Positions 16,074-26,151 of a stretch of 64,000 nt of DNA are shown piece by piece. This DNA comes from Pseudozobellia thermophila. GTDB taxonomy: Bacteria; Bacteroidota; Bacteroidia; Flavobacteriales; Flavobacteriaceae. A model generated the notes under the pieces. That model searched no databases, was not told the origin of the DNA, and saw only the letters and a list, made by a program, of their open reading frames with translations. The translations under genes were made by a program, and so were the position numbers. Each line of letters starts with the position of its first letter. Position 1 is the stretch's first letter. The stretch spans positions 655,402 to 719,401 of the forward strand of contig NZ_FQYU01000001.1 of the NCBI RefSeq assembly GCF_900141855.1. The letters are read 5' to 3'.

Positions 16074-18908
16074 ATGAAAGAAAGACCTTTGTTAGGCCTG
16101 CTTTCCCTAACGTTTGTAATTTTATCGATTGTTTTATTTGCGGCCTGTCAAAAAGATGGGGAAGTGGTGCCCGAGGGGAGTATTAAGTCCGATATCATCG
16201 CCCCGGAACCTCCGAGAAATTTAACCGCTACCCATATAACCGATTCTTCGGCGGTCGTTTCGTGGCAAGAGGCAAAAGATAACATCGAGGTAGTCGACTA
16301 TGTTTTATACCGCGATAGTGTGGAAGTTTTTCGCGATACGCTTACGTCGTACCACGCCACGGATCTAAAGCCGGCTACACCTTATAAGTTTTCCGTTAGG
16401 GCGGCCGACGCTGCAGGAAACCTTTCGGAATTCAGCAAACATGTGGAAGTGGTCACCAAGGCGGCCGATAGTTTGCCCGACGATGGTATAAATATCGATA
16501 GCCTAAACCGGTACAGCGTGTTGGTCTTGGCGCCGGTATTGGTGTTGGACAGCGTAACGACAACGGCGGTAAGCCTAAGCTGGAAATCGGAGACCAATGC
16601 TTCGGCAATTACCGAATATCGGGTCTATCAAGATTCCGTGAAGTTGGTTTCCTTGAACAAGAAAAAATATACCGTTCAGAATTTGGTTCCCGAAAACAGC
16701 TATTCTTTTTGGGTGGCGGCGGTGGACGTGTCGGGAAAGGAATCGAAACCGAGCAATGCGATCGACGTACTTACCTTGGCGGAAGAAGCTATAGTGCAGG
16801 ATACGGTTGCACCACCGGCCCCGGTGGGGCTATCGGCCAATGCGATCACCTCGAATACGGTCGATCTTTCGTGGCGTTTTCCAACCGATAGTATACAAGT
16901 GTCGGGCTATAGCGTTTATAGGGACAGCGTACTTTTGACTACCGTGAAGGAAGCTTTTTTTCAAGTGGGGGATCTTGAGCCCGAAACCGGTTATAGTTTT
17001 ACGGTAACGGCTTGGGACGATTCGGAAAACGAATCCCTGCCCAGCGAAGCCTTAATGGTGACCACGGAACCGGTTGAAAATCAAAACGAGGAGCAAGTCG
17101 ATTCCATACCGCTTAGCGCCCCGATAAACCTTAGGGCGTTGGAAATAACCGACAGTACGGTAAGTTTGGCCTGGGACCGACCCAACGATAGTACGGTGGT
17201 GCAAGAATACTTGGTCTACCAAAACGGAACCTTGCTGGGCAATACGGCAGAGCCCGGGTTTATGGCCGTGGATTTGGCGGCTGCCACCGAATACACGTAT
17301 ACGGTTTCCGTTTTGAACGATCGGGGTCAGGAGTCGGTTAAAAGTGCGGCCTTGGCGGTGATCACCGAAAAAGAGGCAGAACTACCGGAAAACAATCAGC
17401 CCCCGGCAATCCCTACGGAATTGTCGGTCTCCGATATTACGACTACTTCAATACGTTTGAATTGGAAGGCCGATAGCGATAGTGACCAGGAACACCGATT
17501 CAAGGTCTTTCAAAACGACATTTTGATCGGCAATACCACAGCTTCGGCCTACGAGGTAAACGGATTATCGCCCAATACCGAATACAGCTTCTCTGTTTCG
17601 GCGATCGATGGCGAAGGGAACGAATCGGCACGGAGTACCAGTATTGCCGCCACTACAGAAGCCGAAGACAGGATCGAGGAAGATGTTGAGGCCCCTACCG
17701 TTCCGACCGGTCTGCTTGCCGATGGGGTTTCGGAGACCGCTATCGAATTGAGCTGGACACCTTCTACCGACAATGTCGGGGTTGCGGGGTATCGGGTCTT
17801 TATGGGGGGCGAATTGGCAGCCACTGTCGAAGGCCTCCGCTATAATGTGAGTAACCTTGCCCCCGGGACCGAATACTCCTTTGCCGTTTCCTCATTTGAT
17901 GCGGTGGGGAACGAATCCCGGCAAAGTGTGGCCCTAAGCGTGTCTACGGCCGAAGAGGTGGTGGTAGATAACACGCCTCCGACGGCGCCCCGCAACCTTG
18001 GGGCCCAAGAGGTCTCACAAACCACGGTCGATTTGGTATGGGAAGCGGCTACCGACGATTACGGGGTCGTTGGATATAGGCTTTACCAAAATGGCGGCTA
18101 CCTCGCAGAATCGTCCTCAACGTATTATCGAGTGTCGGGCCTGGATCCGGCCACAACCTATAGGTATGCGGTATCGGCCATTGATGCCGAAGGCAACGAA
18201 TCGGAACAAAGTAGGGAAGTATCGGTTATAACCGAGGAAGAGATTAAGGAAGAAACCAGCGATAAGATATTGGTGTTTACCAAAACGGCCGGGTTTAGGC
18301 ACGGTTCGATAGAAAAAGGGGTGTCGACACTTCAAGATTTGGGCCGGGCCAATGATTTTGAAGTGGTACAAACCGAAAACGCCTCGGACTTCAATGCGGA
18401 CAACTTGGCCAAGTACAAGGTTGTGGTTTTTTTAAATACGACGGGAGATGTGCTTGATTATGGCCAACAGGTAGCTTTCGAAAACTACATCCGCTCCGGG
18501 GGTAGTTTTATGGGGGTACATGCCGCCACCGATACGGAATACGATTGGCCTTGGTACGGACAGTTGGTCGGTGCTTATTTTAACGGTCATCCGAGCATTC
18601 AGGAAGCCACCTTGAACGTGGTCGACCACAACCATTCGTCTACGGCACATTTGCCCGGCACGTGGACGCGTACGGACGAATGGTATAATTTTAAGGACGT
18701 CTATTCGGGTATCGTGCCCTTGGTGCTTTTGGACGAAAGCAGTTACTCGGGCGGAACGAACGGGGAATACCACCCTTTTTCGTGGTACCACGAATTTGAC
18801 GGGGGAAGGGCTTTTTATACGGCCGGGGGCCATTCAAATAGCGCCTACGACGAAGCCGGGTTTAAACAGCATTTGCTGGGCGGCTTGATGTATTGTTTGG
18901 AAAGGTAA
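16074..18908 (+). CDS. Lipoprotein with seven FnIII domains and a C-terminal ThuA-like domain
   Basis: A 944-residue surface or periplasmic lipoprotein. Signal: MKERPLLGLLSLTFVILSIV then lipobox FAAC. From about residue 40 to 720 there are seven fibronectin type III repeats of about 90 residues, each with the pattern P.NL....T..S..L.W....D ... Y.VY.....  ... L.P.T.Y.F.V.A.D..GN.S. From about residue 730 a ThuA-like (trehalose-utilisation / class I amidotransferase-like) domain begins at ILVFTKTAGFRHGSI and includes GVHAATDTEYDWPWYG, GHPSIQEA, TDEWYNF and FYTAGGHS. ThuA-like domains in Bacteroidota occur with sugar-processing enzymes. The FnIII array is probably a spacer or carbohydrate-facing stalk. 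It is flanked by no sugar operon. Function not proven. Confidence 0.88.
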   Translation: MKERPLLGLLSLTFVILSIVLFAACQKDGEVVPEGSIKSDIIAPEPPRNLTATHITDSSAVVSWQEAKDNIEVVDYVLYRDSVEVFRDTLTSYHATDLKPATPYKFSVRAADAAGNLSEFSKHVEVVTKAADSLPDDGINIDSLNRYSVLVLAPVLVLDSVTTTAVSLSWKSETNASAITEYRVYQDSVKLVSLNKKKYTVQNLVPENSYSFWVAAVDVSGKESKPSNAIDVLTLAEEAIVQDTVAPPAPVGLSANAITSNTVDLSWRFPTDSIQVSGYSVYRDSVLLTTVKEAFFQVGDLEPETGYSFTVTAWDDSENESLPSEALMVTTEPVENQNEEQVDSIPLSAPINLRALEITDSTVSLAWDRPNDSTVVQEYLVYQNGTLLGNTAEPGFMAVDLAAATEYTYTVSVLNDRGQESVKSAALAVITEKEAELPENNQPPAIPTELSVSDITTTSIRLNWKADSDSDQEHRFKVFQNDILIGNTTASAYEVNGLSPNTEYSFSVSAIDGEGNESARSTSIAATTEAEDRIEEDVEAPTVPTGLLADGVSETAIELSWTPSTDNVGVAGYRVFMGGELAATVEGLRYNVSNLAPGTEYSFAVSSFDAVGNESRQSVALSVSTAEEVVVDNTPPTAPRNLGAQEVSQTTVDLVWEAATDDYGVVGYRLYQNGGYLAESSSTYYRVSGLDPATTYRYAVSAIDAEGNESEQSREVSVITEEEIKEETSDKILVFTKTAGFRHGSIEKGVSTLQDLGRANDFEVVQTENASDFNADNLAKYKVVVFLNTTGDVLDYGQQVAFENYIRSGGSFMGVHAATDTEYDWPWYGQLVGAYFNGHPSIQEATLNVVDHNHSSTAHLPGTWTRTDEWYNFKDVYSGIVPLVLLDESSYSGGTNGEYHPFSWYHEFDGGRAFYTAGGHSNSAYDEAGFKQHLLGGLMYCLER

Positions 18909-18937
18909 CCTTTGAATTATTATAGTTTGGGCAAAGG

Positions 18938-19777
18938 TTATTGGGGCCTCGCCACCATAATTCCCGTATTCTTTTTGATGCCTTTGAGGTAATCGGCCAA
19001 GGGTAATTTGGAGACCTCTACCTTCATGGAACCCGTAGAGGCATGGAGCAGATGTATACGACCATCCTTTTCCCAAGTGGCAAACCCCGTGTGGGTAATG
19101 TCCAATCCGTCGATCGATGTGGTCAAGGCGATGATATCGCCGGTCTGTATCAAATGCTCGTTGGCCGCGATCTGGTCTTGGGGCAACATACAGATGCTCC
19201 CGTTGTTGAGGTATTGCTCCGATGCCTTTATTTTTTCGTAGTTGGTGTCATCGGCCAAAAAAGGATACAAATCCCTATGGGTACTCATAAAATTGATTTC
19301 CTTTTTCACTTCCGTGCCACCGATTTCCGAGGTAATATCCCTTAACAACCCCTTCTTTTCGTTGTTGGCGATCCATTCCGAAAAGTAATGGAGGCGCGAG
19401 GCATAACCCGATAATTTCCCGTCTTTATACCGAATGGTCTCTAGGGCCCCGGTAAAGGCATCAAAGCTGGGTTCCCCGTTTCTTAAAAGGTTTCCGAAGG
19501 CCAACACGTTTTCGACAAAGGTGGTGCAGTCGAGTCCCCTAAGGTTGACGACCAAGGTTTCGGTATCGCCTATCTCAAGGGTTTTGGCCACGTAGGGGGT
19601 TTCCAAAAAGGTTTTTCCTATGGCGGCCAAGGTCTTGCCAAAGTCATCTTCCAACAGGCCATCGATTTCAAGCAATTTGTTTTCTACGGCCTGTTTGTCG
19701 GCCGGGGTACAGGTAATCTGTTGGGCGGTGGTTATCGCACAAACAAAAAGGGCGATTGCGAAAATGAACGACTTCAT
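18938..19777 (-). CDS. DUF1460 amidase-like (NlpC/P60-related) secreted protein
   Basis: About 279 residues after choosing the ATG at 19775-19777 (MKSFIFAIALFVCAITTAQ, a signal peptide); the frame is open 10 codons further but those lack signal features. The domain resembles N-acetylmuramoyl-L-alanine amidase-like DUF1460 proteins: the catalytic cysteine region LRGLDCTTFVENVLA and a histidine region DGLDITHTGFATWEKDGRIHLLHAS. A cell-wall peptide amidase in the periplasm is the likely role. It is convergent with the FnIII-ThuA gene. Confidence 0.85.
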   Translation of the reverse strand: MKSFIFAIALFVCAITTAQQITCTPADKQAVENKLLEIDGLLEDDFGKTLAAIGKTFLETPYVAKTLEIGDTETLVVNLRGLDCTTFVENVLAFGNLLRNGEPSFDAFTGALETIRYKDGKLSGYASRLHYFSEWIANNEKKGLLRDITSEIGGTEVKKEINFMSTHRDLYPFLADDTNYEKIKASEQYLNNGSICMLPQDQIAANEHLIQTGDIIALTTSIDGLDITHTGFATWEKDGRIHLLHASTGSMKVEVSKLPLADYLKGIKKNTGIMVARPQ

Positions 19778-19865
19778 AGGTCTAAAACTTTGTGTAAAAA
19801 TAGCCATTTGCCCTAACCTAGGGGCAATTACCGGAAATTAGGCGGTAGGGGTTTCGTTTTTACGA

Positions 19866-20981
19866 TCAATTTGTTTTCTCCACCCCCAACGAATTCTCAA
19901 AACTGACCCGGGTACGCGGCAGGCTTTCGGGATAGTTTTGTTGTAGAAAAGTGATCAGTTTTTCACGGACAAAAACCCGTAGGTCCCAAGCCGTAGGCGA
20001 ATCCTTGGCACTCATAAGGGCACGTATCTCCACGTAGTTGGCCTTGGTGTCGGTTACCTGAAGTACATTGACCTCGCCGTCCCAAAGGTCGGTCGACTGC
20101 AATATACGGGTAAGCTCTTGGCGGAGGGCGTCGAAAGGCACCTTATAGTCGGTATACAAAAAAACGGTGCCCAAAATATCGGCCGACGATTTGGTCCAGT
20201 TTTGAAACGGGGTCTCAATAAAATAGGTCGTGGGCACGATCAACCTCCTTTTGTCCCAAATTTTCACCACCACATAGGTGAGCATTATTTCCTCTATACG
20301 GCCCCATTCCCCTTCTACGATGACGACATCGTCGATCTTAATGGGCTGGGCTATGGCGATCTGGATACCGGCCAAGATGGTACCTATCATTTTTTGGGCC
20401 GAAAAACCGATGATGATCCCTGCCACCCCCGCCGAGGCAAATATACTGACGCCTACCTCACGGATGCCCTCGAAACTCATCAGGGCGGCACCAATGGCCA
20501 ATATAATGATGATGAATATGACCACGCGTTCCAGAATGTTGAACTGTGTGGTCACCTTTCTTGCCTTGTAGTTGTCCGAAGCCTGCAGGTCGTACTTGCG
20601 CATCATATGGTGCTTTAAGATCTTTAGCAGGCTCAGCAATAGCCAGGTAAAGGCAAATATAAAGAGCAGGGTACTTGATTTTCTGAACCAATAGGTATAA
20701 TCTTGGAGTCCCAATAAGTTCCGCAACGACTCCAAGCGGATGAAAATGGAAAACAGGACAAATCCTAAGGGGGTACTGATCTTTTTTACGGTTTCCAGGG
20801 GGATGAGGTACTTCGGGTTGGCGCCCAAACGCCTTACAATCCTTAGAACCACAAAATACGCCAAAAAGAGTAAGGCCAATGTGCTTAATAGGTATAGGAA
20901 GGACGTGCTGTTGATTTCAATAAAGTCATTGAGCATACCGTACATGTTTGGTTCTTTAAGTTTACTAAAAATACTTGGCAT
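19866..20981 (-). CDS. MscS-family mechanosensitive channel
   Basis: A 371-residue membrane protein with four to five transmembrane segments in the first half. The pore helix is rich in small residues (VGVSIFASAGVAGIIIGFSAQ), followed by the MscS beta domain (PIKIDDVVIVEGEWGRIEEI, RRLIVPTTYFIETPFQNW). Opens under membrane tension to release solutes during osmotic downshock. It runs away from hemH with a 171-base intergenic region. Confidence 0.92.
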   Translation of the reverse strand: MPSIFSKLKEPNMYGMLNDFIEINSTSFLYLLSTLALLFLAYFVVLRIVRRLGANPKYLIPLETVKKISTPLGFVLFSIFIRLESLRNLLGLQDYTYWFRKSSTLLFIFAFTWLLLSLLKILKHHMMRKYDLQASDNYKARKVTTQFNILERVVIFIIIILAIGAALMSFEGIREVGVSIFASAGVAGIIIGFSAQKMIGTILAGIQIAIAQPIKIDDVVIVEGEWGRIEEIMLTYVVVKIWDKRRLIVPTTYFIETPFQNWTKSSADILGTVFLYTDYKVPFDALRQELTRILQSTDLWDGEVNVLQVTDTKANYVEIRALMSAKDSPTAWDLRVFVREKLITFLQQNYPESLPRTRVSFENSLGVEKTN

Positions 20982-21152
20982 GACGTGTCCGTTCGGGCGT
21001 AAAATTGATGTAATCTATCGCATCATCAAAAAGTATTTCGAAATTCGGTCGGCAGGCTACCGATCAACCCTTATTTTTGCAGCTGAAAAACAGTGCTTTT
21101 TCGGGTTCGGGCGTGCCAAGGCCCGATTAAGGTACTGATATAATTTAGTCTG

Positions 21153-22184
21153 ATGAAAGGAGTATTGTTAGTTAACCTGGGTTCCCCGGACAGTCCGACC
21201 GCAAAGGATGTTAAACCGTACCTCGACGAATTTTTGATGGATGAACGGGTCATCGATGTAAACAAGGTTTGGCGAAACATTTTGGTACGGGGCATCATTC
21301 TGCAAACGCGGCCCAAAAAATCGGCCGAGGCCTATGCCAAGATTTGGTGGGAGGAAGGCTCGCCCTTGATCGTAATCTCCGAAAGGTTTACCGAAAAATT
21401 AAGGGCACAGACCAATATGCCCGTAGCCTTGGGGATGCGTTATGGTTCGATGACCATAAAAAACGCACTTCAGGAATTGGCCGACAAGGGGGTCGACGAC
21501 GTACTCCTGGTTCCCCTGTATCCACACTATGCCATGTCTTCCTTTGAGACCGTGGTGGTAAAGGTGATGGAAGACCAAAGACAGTTCTTCCCCAACATGA
21601 GGCTGACGACCCTGCAGGCATTCTACAAGAACCCCGACTATATCAAGGTGCTGTCAAAATTGATAGCCGACGAGTTGAAGGATTTTGAGTACGACCATAT
21701 TTTGTTTTCGTACCACGGCATTCCCGAGAGGCATATCCGCAAATCGGATCCGACCGGTTACCATTGCAAGATCGATGGCAGTTGCTGTAAGGTTAATTCC
21801 GTGGCCCATAATACCTGCTATCGCCATCAGGTCTATGCGACCACCGAAATGGTAAAAAAGGAATTAGGTCTTCCCGAAGATAAGGTCAGTTCTTCCTTTC
21901 AGTCGCGTTTGGCGGGCGATCCTTGGTTGAAACCCTATACCGATTATGAGTTCGAACGCTTTCCCAAGGAAGGAAAAAAACGGTTGGCCGTGATTACCCC
22001 CGCCTTTGTATCGGATTGTTTGGAGACCTTGGAAGAGATAGCCATGGAAGGAAAAAAGCAATTTTTGGAAGCAGGCGGAACCGACTATAAGCACATACCT
22101 TGCCTAAACGACAACGATGCATGGGTCGGGGTAATGGCCAAATGGGTAAACGAATGGCAGGTCACCGGGGCCTTGCCCAGCTAA
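21153..22184 (+). CDS. hemH: Ferrochelatase
   Basis: Inserts Fe2+ into protoporphyrin IX to make heme. Motifs: N-terminal GVLLVNLGSPDSPT, PLYPHYAMSSFET, the catalytic His188 in FSYHGIPERH, and PAFVSDCLETLEEI with the conserved Glu near the C-terminus. The length of 343 is typical. Cys205, Cys211, Cys212 and Cys222 cluster just after the active site (GYHCKIDGSCCKVNS, HNTCYRH), which might bind an iron-sulfur cluster; that is inference. It is not in the main heme cluster but 6 kb away on the opposite strand. Confidence 0.97.
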   Translation: MKGVLLVNLGSPDSPTAKDVKPYLDEFLMDERVIDVNKVWRNILVRGIILQTRPKKSAEAYAKIWWEEGSPLIVISERFTEKLRAQTNMPVALGMRYGSMTIKNALQELADKGVDDVLLVPLYPHYAMSSFETVVVKVMEDQRQFFPNMRLTTLQAFYKNPDYIKVLSKLIADELKDFEYDHILFSYHGIPERHIRKSDPTGYHCKIDGSCCKVNSVAHNTCYRHQVYATTEMVKKELGLPEDKVSSSFQSRLAGDPWLKPYTDYEFERFPKEGKKRLAVITPAFVSDCLETLEEIAMEGKKQFLEAGGTDYKHIPCLNDNDAWVGVMAKWVNEWQVTGALPS

Positions 22185-22200
22185 TTTTACCTGGGTCGCA

Positions 22201-22213
22201 TACCTTTAAGGTA
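22201..22213. promoter_or_regulatory. Short palindrome before the MATE gene
   Basis: TACCTT-T-AAGGTA is a perfect 6-1-6 inverted repeat about 57 bases before the MATE start and just after the hemH stop. Its placement suits an operator for the exporter, but the site is short and could be chance. Confidence 0.3.
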
Positions 22214-22269
22214 ACAATGGTCCTTGCTCTTTTTGATGATGGCATTCTAAGAACGATTCAAAGAAATTA

Positions 22270-23658
22270 ATGGCAAACGTTTCTGCAGAACAACTCGGCG
22301 CCGAGCCCATAGGAAAACTTCTGGTCAAACAGGCCGTACCCGCATCTATAGGTATTTTGGTCATGTCGCTCAATGTTTTGGTCGACTCGATCTTTGTTGG
22401 CAATTGGATCGGGGCCATAGCCATTGCCGCCATCAATGTGGTTCTGCCGGTTTCGTTCTTTATAGGAGCCTTGGGAATGGCCATCGGTATAGGAGGTTCA
22501 AGTATCATTTCCAGGGCTTTGGGCGCCGGTGACCCTGCCAAGGCCACCAAAACCTTTGGCAATCAAATCGTGCTTACTTTCTTGATCACCATTACCATGG
22601 CCATCTTGGGCATTGGGTATGTAGATCGGCTTATACCTGCCTTCGGGGGCAAGGGTGCCATCTTCGAACTGGCAAAGACCTATTATATCATCGTACTTTA
22701 TGGCGTTCCTTTTTTGGCCTTTAGCATGATGGGCAACAACGTGATCAGGGCCGAGGGCAAACCCAAGTTCGCCATGATCGCCATGATCATCCCCTCGGTG
22801 AGCAACCTGGTGCTTGACTATGTTTTTATTTACCTCCTTGATTGGGGCATGCAGGGAGCGGCATGGGCCACTACAGGAGGTTATATATTTTCGTTTTCCT
22901 ATATCGTTTACTTCTTTTCCTCCAAAGGGTCGGAACTAAAGCTCAAACTCCATAGTTTACAACCCGATTTGCCCATTATCAAGGAAATCGGGGCGCTTGG
23001 GGCCGTAACCTTGGCACGGCAGGCCACTACGAGCGTAGTATACCTTTTGATGAACAATATACTGTTTGGTTTTGGAGGGGAGTCGCTTGTGGCGGTATAT
23101 GGCATTGTCGGCCGTATGCAGATGTTCGCCCTTTTTCCCGTTTTTGGTGTGACCCAAGGGTTTTTGCCCATTGCGGGATTTAACTATGGGGCTAAAAAAT
23201 ACCAAAGGGTACGTAAATCCATAGCCATCGCCATCAAATACGCATCGCTTATGGCGGCCCTGGTCTTTATTGGTCTAATGGTCTTTCCGCAGGAAATAGC
23301 CTCCCTTTTTCTCAGCGATAGGCCGGATCAGTCGGCGGCCGATCTGGAGATCAATGCCTTTGTTTTGGGCCATATTCCCTTGGCCATGCGTTTGGTTTTT
23401 GCGGCAACGCCCATTATTGCGCTCCAGTTGATCGGATCGGCATATTTTCAGGCCATAGGCAAGGCCTTGCCCGCCTTTTTGCTCACCTTAAGCCGCCAAG
23501 GGTTCTTTTTTATTCCCCTCATTTTAATTCTTCCCAATTATTTTGACGAGTTGGGGGTATGGCTCGCCTTTCCGATTGCCGATGTATTGGCCACCATTGT
23601 TACCGGAATTTATTTGTGGAGGGAAGTACGTGCCACCTTGGCCAAGGGCGGAGGCTGA
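22270..23658 (+). CDS. MATE family efflux transporter
   Basis: A 462-residue multidrug/toxin exporter with about twelve hydrophobic segments arranged in two halves. N-terminal features: PIGKLLVKQAVPASIGILVM, VDSIFVGNWIGAIAIAA and GIGGSSIISRALGAGD. The second half has GALGAVTLARQ and VFGVTQGFLPIAGFNYGAKK, both typical of MATE proteins. Likely Na+ or H+ driven; substrate unknown. It starts 85 bases after hemH on the same strand. Confidence 0.93.
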   Translation: MANVSAEQLGAEPIGKLLVKQAVPASIGILVMSLNVLVDSIFVGNWIGAIAIAAINVVLPVSFFIGALGMAIGIGGSSIISRALGAGDPAKATKTFGNQIVLTFLITITMAILGIGYVDRLIPAFGGKGAIFELAKTYYIIVLYGVPFLAFSMMGNNVIRAEGKPKFAMIAMIIPSVSNLVLDYVFIYLLDWGMQGAAWATTGGYIFSFSYIVYFFSSKGSELKLKLHSLQPDLPIIKEIGALGAVTLARQATTSVVYLLMNNILFGFGGESLVAVYGIVGRMQMFALFPVFGVTQGFLPIAGFNYGAKKYQRVRKSIAIAIKYASLMAALVFIGLMVFPQEIASLFLSDRPDQSAADLEINAFVLGHIPLAMRLVFAATPIIALQLIGSAYFQAIGKALPAFLLTLSRQGFFFIPLILILPNYFDELGVWLAFPIADVLATIVTGIYLWREVRATLAKGGG

Positions 23659-23738
23659 TTGGCCCCTAATCCGGGGTGGGCTAAACCTATCCTTCTTCCT
23701 GCGGCAACTTGCATTGGCTTTATTTTTTCGGTGGGTAC

Positions 23739-25052
23739 TTATTCCGCTTTTCCAGCGGCGTGCAACAGCTCCATTCCCGTCGATGACCTGGGCTTAAAGC
23801 CCGGCCAGTCTTTTTCGTTTGAGTTTTCAGGAATGTTTAGATACAGGCTGTGGTCTTCCCCTTTGAGATGGGTGCCCAAAAAGGCCGTTACAAAATGCTG
23901 GTTGATATTGTTGATCTTCCGTTGGTCCCACGAGGGTTCGGCATAGCGATAGTACTCATCGATGTGCAAACCGGGCCGCAAGGCCTCGGCAGGGGGTGGG
24001 TTGGGAGCTACATTGTGACGTGCGTTTTTATAGGTCAACAGATAGCGCTCGGCGTTAATGGCTCCCTCGTATATGGCCTTTATGCCCTTTTCATAGCCCG
24101 AGATATCGTCTTGGTCCCCTGCGACGAAGAAGGTCGGGGTGCGTAGCCCTTTCAGTCCCTCCAGGTCCCATACGCCGCGCTCCATGCCCCATGGGGCAAA
24201 AGCTACTACGGCCTTGATTCTTTGGTCTCCTTGGTTTTGATAATCGGAATTACTGGCCGCCAATTCGGCTATGGCTCTACTGCCCCCTGTCATTTGCCCG
24301 AAAAAGGCGGTGAGCCCGTCGCTGTATCCGGCCCCGGCAACGTTGAGCACGCCGTAGCCTCCCATTGAATAGCCGATAATGCCCACATGGTTGCCGTCTA
24401 TGAGTCGTCCCAATTGCCCTTTCGGATCCTTTTTTCCCAAATCGGCCATGGCATTTATTACGAACCGGATGTCTTTGGCCCTGTTCAGCAGGGTGCTGTA
24501 AAAGGCATTGGCATCCTTAAAGGTCGAATCGGTATGGTCAATGGCTACGACGACATAGCCTTTCGACGCCAGGTTTTCGGTCAAATAGGTCATCAGGTAC
24601 CTCGAACCGACATAGCCATGGGATACGACCACCAAGGGAAACGGTTGTGCTGCCTTTACCGGTTCGGCGTCCCTTAGGGCCCTTCCCTTGAATTCAAAGG
24701 GAAGTAAGGGGCGTAAGGAGTCGCCGCGGGTACCCATTACCTCGTGGTAGGTTACGGAAGCAGGGGTGCTCGGAGCTATACTTGCCGGATACCATATTTC
24801 GATCGTCAAAGGACGGTCGTATCTCGCTTCCTTTCCGTTTTTAGAATTCAAGATGTCGATTTGGTCGGGGTTGACCAATTGCATGGTCCGCACACCTACC
24901 CCATACGGCCCACGTGCCGCCAGTTCGGGGGCATCGGGCAGGGGGTCGCCATAAAGAAAGTCTTGGCCCTGCACATCGAATAGGATGCCCAGTAACAAAA
25001 GGAGGAAAAACGGGTACCTTGATCGGGAAAATGTAAACGACTTGGTTTTCAT
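23739..25052 (-). CDS. Secreted alpha/beta hydrolase (dienelactone / PAF-acetylhydrolase-like)
   Basis: A 437-residue exported hydrolase. The signal peptide is SRYPFFLLLLLGILFDVQGQ (residues 11-30). The oxyanion region is VVSHGYVGSRY; the nucleophile is Ser229 in GYSMGGYG; a downstream Asp (FFVAGDQDDISGY) and His (YKNARHNVAP) complete a plausible triad. Likely an esterase or lipase acting outside the cytoplasm; substrate not shown. It converges on the MATE gene. Confidence 0.85.
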   Translation of the reverse strand: MKTKSFTFSRSRYPFFLLLLLGILFDVQGQDFLYGDPLPDAPELAARGPYGVGVRTMQLVNPDQIDILNSKNGKEARYDRPLTIEIWYPASIAPSTPASVTYHEVMGTRGDSLRPLLPFEFKGRALRDAEPVKAAQPFPLVVVSHGYVGSRYLMTYLTENLASKGYVVVAIDHTDSTFKDANAFYSTLLNRAKDIRFVINAMADLGKKDPKGQLGRLIDGNHVGIIGYSMGGYGVLNVAGAGYSDGLTAFFGQMTGGSRAIAELAASNSDYQNQGDQRIKAVVAFAPWGMERGVWDLEGLKGLRTPTFFVAGDQDDISGYEKGIKAIYEGAINAERYLLTYKNARHNVAPNPPPAEALRPGLHIDEYYRYAEPSWDQRKINNINQHFVTAFLGTHLKGEDHSLYLNIPENSNEKDWPGFKPRSSTGMELLHAAGKAE

Positions 25053-25101
25053 AAGTGTTGTATTGAGTTGATTTTAAATATATTCAATAAAATCGGTAGA
25101 C

Positions 25102-25935
25102 CTAAACGGGGCGTCGCGATTGTTTTTGGGGTACGGTCATCTCTTCGTAACGCTGCCGGATCAGCGCTTCCCCGTATTTGCGTTCGAGCCTTCGGATGCT
25201 AAAATGGGCCTGGGCCATATTTTGAAAGTGCTGGATAAAGGCCAGGTTGATGGAGGCCCCGCCGACCGCACCGATCAAGGGAATCGCCTGCGCCACGAAC
25301 TTTTCGGAAACCTGTATGCTAAAACGGGAGGCTATGGACGAAACCAAACGCAATACGGGACTGCCCGTGCCTACCAAAAGTCCTTCTATCAATTTGCCCG
25401 ACGAGCCTTTGACCGCTGCATTGAGGGCAATTCGCGTGGCATAGTATCCGGTATCGAGGCTGTCGTCGTGTTTGGTTTTCCCGCCGAGGGCAAAGACCTG
25501 CAAACAGGCCAGTTGGGTATCGAGTTCCGTCAAGTTTTCCCCTTCGCTGCGGGCGATATCCATTATTGAGCGCATCATCAATTTGGTGGCGATACCCAGG
25601 TCTACGGCAAAGGCCGTGGCCCCAAATGCGCCCCCGACCGCCCCCGATGAGGTTACCATGGCCTTGTACAGGAGGTTTAAGGGCGTTTTGGGCACCTTGC
25701 CTTTACGCATCGTAAGCAAATTGGTGTTGACGACGGTATGCAGTACGTTGTACGACAGTTGTTGAAGCCACTGTTGCTGCTTCTTGGGCAGGAGCTGGAT
25801 CCTCTTGTCGATAAGGTTTCCCATCTGGTTCAGTCCTTGCATGGCCCAGCTGACTTGTTCCATTTTTTGCTTGGCATTGCGGAGGGCTTCTTGGTCTTCG
25901 GTAGATAGTGTGTCGGTAGTTCTTATAATGGCCAT
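25102..25935 (-). CDS. EcsC family protein
   Basis: A 277-residue protein with the EcsC-family pattern of alternating hydrophobic segments rich in Gly and Ala (SSGAVGGAFGATAFAVDLGI, GSPVLRLVSSIASRF, IPLIGAVGGASINLAFI). EcsC was named from a Bacillus operon with an ABC transporter, but its molecular function is unknown. No signal peptide is seen. It is 49 bases downstream of nothing on its strand, with the hydrolase gene following it. Confidence 0.75.
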   Translation of the reverse strand: MAIIRTTDTLSTEDQEALRNAKQKMEQVSWAMQGLNQMGNLIDKRIQLLPKKQQQWLQQLSYNVLHTVVNTNLLTMRKGKVPKTPLNLLYKAMVTSSGAVGGAFGATAFAVDLGIATKLMMRSIMDIARSEGENLTELDTQLACLQVFALGGKTKHDDSLDTGYYATRIALNAAVKGSSGKLIEGLLVGTGSPVLRLVSSIASRFSIQVSEKFVAQAIPLIGAVGGASINLAFIQHFQNMAQAHFSIRRLERKYGEALIRQRYEEMTVPQKQSRRPV

Positions 25936-26151
25936 GGTCGATGTCGTTTAAGGCTAAGTAATATAGCGAGGCAATTCGGTTATTAAAAGTACCGGGGGTT
26001 GTTTTTTTGTGGCCCCATGACCTGGGCAGGTATAATTTTTGGCTTTAAAACGATGGGGTCGGTGCGATTTGTAGGGGGTGTCACAGTTGCGGCCGATACT
26101 TTGGCCGATGTACGCCCTTCGCATACTAAAACCGTCAGAGGGGGTTAAAAG

